A program made the translations under genes and the position numbers. DNA of 23,932 nt from Nemertoderma westbladi (lineage: Eukaryota; Xenacoelomorpha; Nemertodermatida; Nemertodermatidae). Of this stretch, positions 11,401-17,287 are shown piece by piece (positions within the stretch are counted from its first letter, which is position 1; each line of letters begins with the position of its first letter). The notes under the pieces are model-generated. The model did not search any database and had not been told where the DNA came from. It saw only the letters and a program-made list of their open reading frames with translations. Location of the stretch: assembly GCA_032718475.1 (NCBI GenBank), contig JAUCBJ010002586.1:1-23932 (forward strand), in the 5' to 3' direction.

Positions 11401-13756
11401 AATCCTAAAAGGTACAACGACAGATCTTAAAAGGTACGACAGATCCTATAAGGTACAACTAATCCTAAAAGGTACGGCGACAGATCCTAAAAGGTACGAC
11501 ACATCCTAAAAATAGGTATGACAAATCCTAAACCGTACGACAGATCCTAGATCCTAAAACGCACGAACTAAGAGAAAAAAATGCAGGACCGACCCTAAAA
11601 GGTACGACAGATCCGAAATGAAAGGTACGACAGATCCTAAAAAGGTACGACTCAGCCTCAAAAAAAAGTACGACTGAGCCTCAAAAAAGGTACGGCTGAT
11701 CCCAAAAGGCACGGCAGATCCTAAAAAAACGTACGACAGATCTTAAAAAGAACGGCAGATCCTAAAAGGTACGGAAGATACTAAAAGGTACCACAGATCC
11801 AAAAAAGGTACCTACGACAGATCCTAAAAGTTAATCATGACATCACATTAGAGAAGTTTTGATTCGGGGGAGCATCAAATTGATACTATTTAAAGTGTGA
11901 CTAAAACGTCACAACATACGCCTTATAATATTCATGAATGATGACGTCACGAGACCCACTTTACTGTCTGTGCCATTGATGACGTCACTAGACCCACCTT
12001 ACTGTCTGTGCCAATGATGACATGGCATTCCTCGCACGTGTTGGCGAATATATCCTCGTAACAGCGGACGCAGTAGGGGTGGTCCTCTCGGAGGATGTAA
12101 CGGTGTCCCACCAGCGTCTTGTCGCAGTTCCAACACGCGAAATGACTGCCTGAGCCGCCGCCGCCGCCGCTTGTTGTCTTGACGACGGTGCGTTCGGTGC
12201 GTTGGCCCCCGCCTCCGAAGCTAACGGCACGAGAGGACAGCTCCCTCCAGTTCTTGCTGCGCACAAAATTCTATAGAATATAAACGAAATTAAACAGTAA
12301 TTTATATATTCCTATGAATTAAGAAACAATATGTAAATATAACTGTCACTCTACTAGCTTTACCACCCAGAGAAAGGCTTGCTTCCTGATTCAATGACGA
12401 AATCTACCATATGTTGTGGGGCGATGGGTTACAATGTTTGAACGTGGTCGGTCGGTCGGTCGGTCGGTCGGTCGGTCGGTCGGTCGGTCGGTCGGTCGGT
12501 CGGTCGGTCGGTCGGTCGGTCGGTCGGTCGGTCGGTCGGTCGGTCGGTCGGTCGGTCGGTCGGTCGGTCGGTCGGTCGGTCGGTCGGTCGGTCGGTCGGT
12601 CGGTCGGTCGGTCGGTCGGTCGGTCGGTCGGTCGGTCGGTCGGTCGGTCGGTCGGTCGGTCGGTCGGTCGGTCGGTCGGTCGGTCGGTCGGTCGGTCGGT
12701 CGGTCGGTCGGTCGGTCGGTCGGTCGGTCGGTCGGTCGGTCGGTCGGTCGGTCGGTCGGTCGGTCGGTCGGTCGGTCGGTCGGTCGGTCGGTCGGTCGGT
12801 CGGTCGGTCGGTCGGTCGGTCGGTCGGTCGGTCGGTCGGTCGGTCGGTCGGTCGGTCGGTCGGTCGGTCGGTCGGTCGGTCGGTCGGTCGGTCGGTCGGT
12901 CGGTCGGTCGGTCGGTCGGTCGGTCGGTCGGTCGGTCGGTCGGTCGGTCGGTCTTACAGACCGATACTTACGTCGTTTTGTTGGAAGAATGCCTGGTCCA
13001 CGTTAAAGAATTCCGCTAACTCCATGATGGATATCCTCCCGTCGTTGTTTGTATCGTAAACGCGAAGCAACAGCTGCACCATGTCATCGATATCGCGTTG
13101 TCCGGCGTTGGGGTTCTTGGCCCTGACTGTGTCCCGGCATAGCTCCTAAACAATAGAACAACAATTTTCTCTATAGGCACGCGGTCCACCCTCATGGTTG
13201 CTATACAAAATAATATTTTATGATTCGTTTGGTATACAAAAAATAAATAATATTACATTCACTAATTCAAAAAGTAAGAAAATATTATCCAAATGGCAAA
13301 AATAAACTAAAATAGACCAGTAAATTAATGTTATTATACCTGGTATAAAAAGTAATGCATTATTCCACATAAAGTAATATATTATTCAGACATCTGGTAT
13401 AAAAAACAAAACATTATTCCACCTGATGCAGAACGTAGATTATTCTGACACCTGGTATAAAAAGTAATACATTATTCTACCTGGTATAAAAAGTAAGATA
13501 TCATTCCACCTGGTATAAAAAGTAATACATTATTCTACCTGGTATAAAAAGTAAGATATCATTCCACCTGGTATAAAAAGTAATACATTATGAAACTAAC
13601 CCGCAACTCGCGCGCGGCAACGTGACCGCTGAAGTTAGTGTCGTAACGGCCCCACAGGGAGAAGAAATCTCCAACACCCACGTTATAGGTGCTGCGCTGA
13701 CCGTGTTGGAGGGGGGACCCGGTCCCAGAGTGGGTGGAGTAGCTGTGTCGAGACAT
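2273..13756 (-). CDS. EF-hand plus four-and-a-half-LIM (FHL/Limpet-like) protein, 7 coding exons
   Basis: The inferred join, in transcription order, is 13756-13601, 13145-12972, 12270-11998, 11342-11168, 10651-10482, 2833-2647, 2427-2273: 1290 bases, 429 residues plus stop. All introns are GT-AG and all phases match. Residues 39-50 and 83-94 are EF-hand calcium-binding loops. Residues 143-152 are Gly/Ser-rich. C156-C180 is a half-LIM zinc finger. LIM1 is C189-C241, LIM2 C250-C302, LIM3 C311-C361 and LIM4 C370-C424, each with the CX2C...HX2CX2CX2C...CX2C zinc ligands. Linkers of about eight residues between LIM domains are typical of FHL proteins, which act as non-catalytic scaffolds binding actin-associated and nuclear partners, often in muscle. 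Two EF hands at the N-terminus are not part of the usual FHL plan. They resemble the calbindin/calretinin type (YDTNNDGRISIMELAEF). The LIM half is very sure; the fusion to the EF-hand exons rests on phase match and on the half-LIM exon lacking its own ATG. Confidence 0.82.
2546..2671 (-). repeat. Four tandem copies of the LIM3 exon end with its splice donor
   Basis: Read on the minus strand, the segment GATTGTGGTCAACCAAT followed by TACAG and a GTAGGT donor is repeated four times. Exon/intron points are at 2647, 2614, 2583 and 2552, at steps of 33, 31 and 31 bp. Copies 1, 2 and 4 keep an ACAG/GT donor (GTAGGT, GTAAGT, GTAACG). Copy 3 has ACAA/GC and is probably damaged. The first step is a multiple of three and open, so using donor 2 would add 11 residues that duplicate the CTDCGQPITG region; a stop follows in copy 3. 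Confidence 0.88.
2647..2833 (-). CDS. Exon 6: LIM3 and start of LIM4
   Basis: Encodes residues 317-378 plus the first base of G379: VITSGGVTYRGEPFHRECFT onward to CTDCGQPIT. This matches the third LIM of FHL2/Limpet, where the same GGVTYR motif follows the CX2C pair. Ligands here are H331, C334, C337, C340, C358, C361 (LIM3) and C370, C373 (LIM4). The acceptor is CCTACAG at 2835-2834. The chosen donor at 2646-2645 is GTAGGT, because it alone gives the normal linker to exon 7; a second good donor lies 33 bp further on. Confidence 0.92.
2834..3010 (-). other. 3' end of the large LIM2-LIM3 intron
   Basis: Short unique sequence between the exon 6 acceptor and the first recognisable copy of the 21-bp satellite. 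It is AT-rich. A few fragments such as CACATAGTTAACATTAG may be badly decayed satellite copies. Confidence 0.5.
3011..3809 (-). repeat. 21-bp splice-donor satellite, part 1
   Basis: About 38 head-to-tail copies of a 21-bp unit which on the minus strand reads ACTAAGTGCAGTAAG then GTAAGA. It is the same repeat, orientation and phase as 6328-10481, and the two parts were one array before the LINE at 3810-6327 was inserted. This part carries frequent variants read on the plus strand as TTATTGCAC and TTTTTACC, and the copies nearest 3011 are most decayed. Long plus-strand frames rich in Leu, His and Thr arise only because the unit is 21 bp and lacks stops. Confidence 0.95.
3801..3809. repeat. Left copy of probable LINE target-site duplication
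   Basis: TATTGCACT here and at 6328-6336 bracket the LINE. Removing the element and one copy restores an exact 21-bp phase across the junction. Because the target is itself a repeat containing this word, chance identity cannot be fully excluded. Confidence 0.65.
3810..6327 (+). mobile_element. 5'-truncated APE-type non-LTR retrotransposon (LINE, RTE-like)
   Basis: A 2.5-kb insertion inside the 21-bp satellite, antisense to the host gene. It starts abruptly inside the endonuclease domain, runs through reverse transcriptase and a C-terminal domain, and ends in four TAG repeats at 6316-6327 followed by a TATTGCACT duplication. 5' truncation, a short microsatellite tail and a target-site duplication are the hallmarks of target-primed reverse transcription, and such tails are typical of RTE and CR1 type LINEs. 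I judge it RTE-like from the endonuclease/RT style and tail, but the clade is not certain. It appears young because only two in-frame stops break the frame. Confidence 0.92.
3811..6318 (+). pseudogene. LINE endonuclease-reverse transcriptase, two nonsense codons
   Basis: One reading frame of 836 codons including the final TAG, with in-frame stops at 4273-4275 (TAG) and 5740-5742 (TAA) and no frameshift. Order: C-terminal part of an AP-type endonuclease (GDLNAQIG near 3868-3891; LDYILI near 4069; GSDHR near 4150); reverse transcriptase (NYRGICLL near 5044; VDFKKAFDS at 5251-5277 with the first catalytic Asp; GVLQGD near 5422; FADD at 5575-5586 with the catalytic Asp pair); then a C-terminal region with WTLTTS, RRLRFSGHCW and GKRSRGRP. 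These activities nick target DNA and copy LINE RNA at the nick. The copy lacks the N-terminal endonuclease and any first ORF, so it cannot act alone. Confidence 0.92.
6328..6336. repeat. Right copy of probable LINE target-site duplication
   Basis: TATTGCACT directly follows the TAG tail of the LINE and matches 3801-3809. The array resumes here in the phase at which it was interrupted. Confidence 0.65.
6328..10481 (-). repeat. 21-bp splice-donor satellite, part 2
   Basis: About 198 copies of a 21-bp unit, running without a gap into the splice donor of exon 5. Unit one is made of exon 5's last 15 bases (ACTAAGTGCAGCAAG) and the first 6 intron bases (GTAAGA), so each copy carries an AAG/GTAAGA-type 5' splice site on the sense strand of the gene. 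Common variants occur as blocks: GCAAG (identical to the exon), AGTTAG (makes a stop), GGAGTA and TATGAA. Related blocks recur at multiples of 21 bp (for example starts at 7524, 7944, 8196, 8490, 8805 and 9435 differ by 20, 12, 14, 15 and 30 units), showing higher-order amplification. The long frames on both strands here are repeat artefacts. Confidence 0.96.
10482..10651 (-). CDS. Exon 5: LIM2 and start of LIM3
   Basis: Encodes residues 261-316 (with the last two bases of G260 first): TKKLEWRGHSYHEECFTC onward to CTKCSK. Ligands are H272, C275, C278, C281, C299, C302 of LIM2 and C311, C314 of LIM3. The motif IGTKAFVPKDD is very like FHL LIM2. Acceptor is TTCAACAG at 10653-10652. Donor is AAG/GTAAGA at 10481. 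Reading on past the donor stays open for five more 21-bp units (exon ends possible at 10461, 10440, 10419, 10398, 10377), each adding VRTKCSK-like heptapeptides, before a TAG at 10358-10356. Confidence 0.93.
10652..11167 (-). other. LIM1-LIM2 intron
   Basis: A 516-bp AT-rich intron with a donor GTGAGT at 11167 and acceptor CAACAG at 10652. It holds a short (AAAT)n run near 10845-10868. Unlike most other introns of this gene, I see no junction-derived tandem repeat in it. Confidence 0.8.
11168..11342 (-). CDS. Exon 4: LIM1 and start of LIM2
   Basis: Encodes residues 202-259 plus the first base of G260: DLSYKDKHWHERCFSC onward to CDSCGKVFKA. It carries H211, C214, C217, C220, C238, C241 of LIM1 and C250, C253 of LIM2. 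The segments YKDKHWHE and LVDKPFGAK match FHL LIM1 almost word for word. Acceptor TTTTTTTAG at 11344-11343; donor GTGAGT at 11167. Phase 0 at the start joins exon 3 directly. Confidence 0.93.
11331..11831 (-). repeat. Minisatellite derived from the LIM1 exon acceptor junction
   Basis: About 24 degenerate copies of a 19-20-bp unit which on the minus strand reads TTTTAGGATCTGTCGTACC. The first copy is the real 3' splice site: a T run, AG, then the exon's GATCTTTCGTAC. So the unit is the end of the polypyrimidine tract plus AG plus about 12 exon bases. Copies are more diverged than those of the 21-bp array, with some changed to GAGGCT or lacking the AG. Many copies still keep a T run followed by AG. 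Confidence 0.85.
11832..11946 (-). other. Unique part of the half-LIM to LIM1 intron
   Basis: Short AT-rich sequence between the acceptor-derived minisatellite and the duplicated donor of exon 3. Nothing recognisable. Confidence 0.5.
11947..12020 (-). repeat. Two tandem copies of the half-LIM exon end with its donor
   Basis: A 38-bp unit, on the minus strand 23 exonic bases from TCATCATTGGCACAGACAG onward through AAG plus 15 intronic bases starting GTGGGTCT, is present twice. Exon/intron points are 11998 and 11960. Both copies have GTGGGT; the second is preceded by AAA instead of AAG. The step is not a multiple of three, so use of the second donor would shift the frame. Confidence 0.85.
11998..12270 (-). 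CDS. Exon 3: Gly/Ser linker and half-LIM finger
   Basis: Encodes residues 111-201 in phase 0 at both ends. Residues 111-142 begin NFVRSKNWRELSSRAVSF; 143-152 are a Gly/Ser run from a GGC repeat; C156, C159, C177 and C180 form the half-LIM finger (HFACWNCDKTLVGHRYILRE is very like the FHL N-terminus); C189 and C192 start LIM1. Acceptor TTCTATAG at 12272-12271; donor GTGGGT at 11997. There is no in-frame ATG upstream of the half-LIM in this exon and a TAG directly precedes it, so it needs upstream exons, which fits joining to the EF-hand exons. Confidence 0.88.
12271..12445 (-). other. Intron sequence before the GGTC array
   Basis: Unique AT-rich intron sequence between the exon 3 acceptor and the tetranucleotide array. 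Nothing recognisable. Confidence 0.6.
12446..12953. repeat. Perfect (GGTC)127 microsatellite
   Basis: An uninterrupted run of 508 bases of GGTC on the plus strand, GACC on the gene's sense strand. It starts about 18 bases into the intron after exon 2's donor. The edge next to the exon is a small palindrome, GGTCTTACAGACC, at 12951-12963. The Gly-Arg-Ser-Val frames in it are not genes. Copy number in an assembly of such a run is unreliable. Confidence 0.97.
12972..13145 (-). CDS. Exon 2: second EF-hand
   Basis: Encodes residues 53-110, phase 0 at both ends. The canonical EF loop is D83, N85, D87, R89, S91, E94 (DTNNDGRISIME), flanked by helices VQLLLRVY and LAEFF. The layout with a long helix and FFNVDQAFF after the loop resembles the even-numbered EF hands of calbindin/calretinin. 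Acceptor TTGTTTAG at 13147-13146; donor GAC/GTAAGT at 12971. Confidence 0.88.
13146..13336 (-). other. 3' part of the EF1-EF2 intron
   Basis: AT-rich intron sequence between the exon 2 acceptor and the 29-bp minisatellite. Nothing recognisable. Confidence 0.6.
13337..13592 (-). repeat. 29-bp minisatellite next to the exon 1 donor
   Basis: About nine copies; the unit on the minus strand contains TTACTTTTTATACCAGGT. The right-hand copies alternate two forms (AATACATTATTCT and AGATATCATTCC on the plus strand); the left-hand ones are decayed. It begins about 9 bases inside the intron. Each unit has a T run followed by CCAG/GT, so it looks like an acceptor joined to a donor, but it does not contain exon 1 bases. 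Confidence 0.85.
13601..13756 (-). CDS. Exon 1 (coding): start and first EF-hand
   Basis: Encodes residues 1-52. The start is ATG at 13756-13754, preceded by TCTCACG, the first Met in this frame after the upstream splice acceptor. Residues 1-28 are Ser/Thr/Gly-rich and look disordered, with no signal peptide. The EF loop is D39, N41, S43, H45, A47, E50 (DTNFSGHVAARE); A47 and H45 are less usual at their positions, so calcium affinity may be weak. Donor CGG/GTTAGT at 13600. Exon 2 follows in phase 0, giving ARELRELCRDTV across the join. Confidence 0.82.
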
Positions 13757-13766
13757 CGTGAGATAA
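13757..13766 (-). other. 5' UTR tail of exon 1 after an upstream splice acceptor
   Basis: The ATG is preceded by 10 bases and then TTCCCCTAG, a good 3' splice site at 13768-13767. A non-coding 5' exon is therefore expected at higher coordinates, but I cannot place it. Confidence 0.55.
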
Positions 13767-16086
13767 CTAGGGGAACAATGGCGACGTAATGAAAGTTAAA
13801 AAAGAGACGTAATGAAAGCAACGGTAATGGGATATTATTAATTATTAGTAGAGGGCATCAAATAAAAGTAAACAATATTGACGATTGGATATTTACATAA
13901 ACTAAAAACTACCTATCTCCACATACATAAATAAATAAAATACATATAATACCTAATTAAGCGTTATATTTATTAGTAAATTATGGCTATTTAAAATATT
14001 TACTTACCAGAATTATAATAATTGTTATAACAGGTCAATCAATAATAATAGTAACAGCGTGAGTTGGTTAAGATTTTGGGTGTGGCGTTCCTAGCATTCC
14101 CGTAACTTATTATATAGCCAAACCACGTGAGTTTATACCGGTAGCCAAGCAACGGTCAAGGATAACTCTCTTGGTAGAGATAGTGGAGCCATTATGGGGT
14201 GAGTCTAAGTATGCGGGGGGTTTTGGCAATAATACGAGTTTGAGTAAGCTTATCCTTAATAATTGATTGTATTCGTGTGCAAGTAAGTATTGCGTACAAA
14301 CTAATGACATTTTTTTGGCATAAACAATTATCAAAACTTGCATGTGACATGTTCTCTACAGTAGCAATAATAGTTATATACCAATGCAGTTCGCCGACTA
14401 AGAGGTAAAACACAAAAGGATGTCAATTAGGGGCTGAAATAATTCTAACAAACTAAATAACCATAAATAACTAAAGAATAATAGCGTATTAGTTAGTTGT
14501 GGGGCGAGACACGCAGTAAAGGTAGCGCACAATTATAATTAGTTAATAGCGCAAAATTTAATGTCTGTATGTAATGAAAAATTCAATCGTAAATAACTTT
14601 TGAAGATTTTAACCATTTTCAACCAAAATATTAAAAAATATAAATATATACAATATAAAATATTTTTGAAAGTTACGGGCAAATACCTCTCAAACTTTTG
14701 ACTCCAGATCAAATCGAACTTGTTTCGACTTGCTCAAGTTCGCGTGCTGCGCGACGCCCCACGAACGTGTATTTATCAATAAATGCAGGAAACAAGTCAA
14801 CCCAATTTCTGAACTCTATTAATTAGCACGCTCTGAAAGCTATTTTATATTTTTAAAACTATTCTTTGTGTTCTTATTATGCACGAGTTCAAATTGCTGA
14901 CTATGTATGATATTTGTTTATGAAACTTTCAACAATGTTAAGTTAACATGAAAACATTATAACAATGTTTATTGTAACAAATTAAAATTTTACACAAATA
15001 AAAAATAGAGTAAAGTTTTCTTCGGTCGTAAGCCCAGGGATTACACACAAAGTTATATTGTAGTTCCGGGAGCCTTCAAGTGACAAAAAAGTAATCACTT
15101 GAGGTTACTTATACACTGAATTAAGGGAAAGGCCCATGTTTGAGTGGCATGTTATTCTGACCAAAATAATAAACGTGAGTCCAAAGCACAGGTTACAGTT
15201 TCATGATTTTACACTCATAATCAGTTGATATTTAAGTAGATTTTCCCTGGAGGGTGGGAGAGGGGGGTTCAGGAGTCACTTTCAGTCTGTAATATTGTCT
15301 GGATTGGAAACCCAGATGTCCGAAGCGACCAGATATACAAGAGGAGTATCCGAAGGATCCATTCCGCCGCATTCAAACCCAAGCACAGTTTATTTGGCTA
15401 CCAAAAGAAAGGCGACGATTTATTCGACTAACACTTAACAATCACTCATTTAGGAGGGCGGTACTGTTAGTACATACACGATAATTAATAGCCGAATAAA
15501 GTAAAACCACATTCCACGGTATTTGCCAGCATATAACAATACGGTACCGGGAAATTACTAATGGGAAACAGGTTGTGGTAGCCAAATTAGCGACACCAAA
15601 TAGTTTGTTTGATTGTTGTAAGTTAAGTATATTCGATATAGAAAGTTATAAAGCGAACAATGGCTATAGAATGCATTGTAGTGTACAACCCGTTCACTGG
15701 GTCTTGAGAACATAAAATCTATGTATGGGAGTAATGTATCAATACTTGTTGCAAAGTAATTTCACAGTGTTCCGATCCTCGTTTCTGTATTTTAACTCGC
15801 TAGGTTCGTTCTTGCTGCACACCTCTCGGATACTGCACAGTGTGAAGCGTTACTTTACACATTCAAGTATGTAAATATTTGATACTGGCAAATTAAGATT
15901 TCGGCATAAAGTGTTAAGAATGTTGGTAATGTAAATATGTAAAGTGTGCCATGACGTTGGTGTAAATTGATAGAGAACTAGAAATACAGCAAGCTGGCTG
16001 GAAGAAGCCTGGGGGAAGAATCCTAGCCAAGACTACAAAAATGAACTATGTCAGTCAGCAGTAAGTAAACTAAACAATCGGATCTA
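13767..16086. other. 5' flank or 5' UTR intron, no gene seen
   Basis: AT-rich, with no supportable exon, RNA gene or complete transposon. Short open frames here (for example near 14110-14413) look random. An 8-bp inverted word, GTGGGGCG at about 14499 and CGCCCCAC at about 14754, may mark a small mobile element but is weak. The promoter of the EF-LIM gene may lie here; no TATA/initiator arrangement stood out. Confidence 0.45.
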
Positions 16087-16320
16087 GGACACTTCCCCCC
16101 GCCCAAGTAGGACTCTTCCCTCCCGGACACTTCCCCCCCGGACACTTCCCCCCCGGACACTCCCCCCCCCCCCCAGTTAAAGTGTTAAAATTAATCTGGG
16201 TGCATCAAAGCAATAAACAAAAGTTTAACATGGTTACAGGACAAGTTGTATCTAGTCAAGTTTTTTCAAAATTATAAAAGAAACATTGTTATAGTCAAAT
16301 TTTGTTTGTGTTTCTTTAAA

Positions 16321-16449
16321 TTGGGAGCTGCCGCCCCCAAACCCCCGCTTCTTTGGTTGGGGGCTGCGCCCCCAAACCCCCGCTTCTTTGGTTGGGGGCT
16401 GCGCCCCCAAACCCCCGCTTCTTTGGTTGGGGATCGCCCCCAAATCCCG
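16321..16449. repeat. 35-bp palindromic minisatellite
   Basis: About 3.5 copies spaced exactly 35 bp (GCTTCTTTGG at 16347, 16382 and 16417). Each unit contains TTGGGGGCTGCGCCCCCAA, an 8-bp stem with a 3-base loop, plus a C5 tract. Short frames over it are not genes. Confidence 0.85.
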
Positions 16450-17129
16450 GCATTCCCTGTGTGCCCGTGGTGAAAAACTTTGAGACCATTTTAAATAATT
16501 AATTCACGTTTGTATCATCAGATAAACAATTGACTAACAAAGCCTAAAGTAGGAGCTGTATTGAATGTTAACCAAATTAATATATAAATCACTACAATAT
16601 TATATAATTCCACAAAATCCTATTAAAAATATTGCAAGTAACCAGGAAATTTAATATGTAGTGTGTATAATATCTATATAGTATGTATAGTAGTAATATG
16701 TATATCAATATGTAATGCTGAACACAGAATACAGGTCGACGCATGTCGATTTTACCCTGGAGAGGTATAATTTTGATTGGAACAATAATATTCATCCCCA
16801 TCTGCTACAATTTGAAGAAGACTATATTAGATAATAATACATATAATTAAAACAATTAATTATTATAATTCTATAGTTAATAAAAACTGTATATCATTCG
16901 GGGGATAGAATTTATAGGTCATCTAATTAATTGTTAAAAATTAGCAAACAATACGGTGTAATTGCATTGATAAAACCCATAAATAAAACTTGGATATAAA
17001 ATGTAAAATCAGGATGCAAAAGATCACTTTCTGAGCTAAGAAAGGAAAATTGGATACAACTTGTCTGGATACAAGCGGTCCGTTTACCTTACAAAATGAA
17101 AATAAGAATGTGTGAAGTTAAGATCAGTC
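16450..17129. other. AT-rich interior without a gene
   Basis: No exon, RNA or known repeat could be supported between the 35-bp minisatellite and the right G-rich arm. A minus-strand frame near 16592-16801 is Ile/Tyr-rich from AT bias and is not credible. Confidence 0.45.
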
Positions 17130-17134
17130 GGGGT

Positions 17135-17150
17135 GGGGGGGGGGGGGGGT
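17135..17150 (+). repeat. Poly-G run
   Basis: An almost pure run of about 15 G at the inner edge of the right arm. It could form a G-quadruplex. Its exact length is likely to be unreliable in an assembly. Confidence 0.8.
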
Positions 17151-17287
17151 GTCCGGGGGGGAAGTGTCCGGGGGGGAGTGTCCGTACAGCAAACAATTGT
17201 CTAAACTGTAAGGCGTGAGGCTAGCTAACTTTGTGGCTCGTCCCAGTCCCACATAATTTGATAAAATTTGGCATTTAAAACGAGCCA

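Larger units (their letters stand above)
16087..17184. mobile_element. Possible foldback or non-autonomous DNA element with C/G-rich inverted arms
   Basis: The left arm (16087-16174) is built of repeats of GGACACTTCCCCCCC. The right arm (17130-17184) holds the inverse, GGGGGGGAAGTGTCC. The arms face each other about 950 bp apart. Inside is a 35-bp minisatellite and AT-rich sequence with no ORF. No clear target-site duplication was found, so this may instead be two related simple-repeat patches. Confidence 0.45.

Noticed and set aside
12256-12256. Alternative exon 3 acceptor at GTGCGCAG
   Set aside because: It would not keep the reading frame from exon 2; the TTCTATAG acceptor 14 bases upstream does.
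12411-13019. Plus-strand Gly-Arg-Ser-Val frames of about 200 codons
   Set aside because: Pure translation of the GGTC microsatellite.
2273-13756. Two independent genes, an EF-hand gene and an FHL gene
   Set aside because: Possible but less likely: exon 3 has no ATG before the half-LIM, is preceded by a splice acceptor, and joins exon 2 in phase 0; exon 2 has no stop or poly(A) signal before its donor.
14110-14413. Overlapping minus-strand frames in the 5' region
   Set aside because: AT-rich, unsupported by splice sites or similarity, and they overlap each other in different frames.
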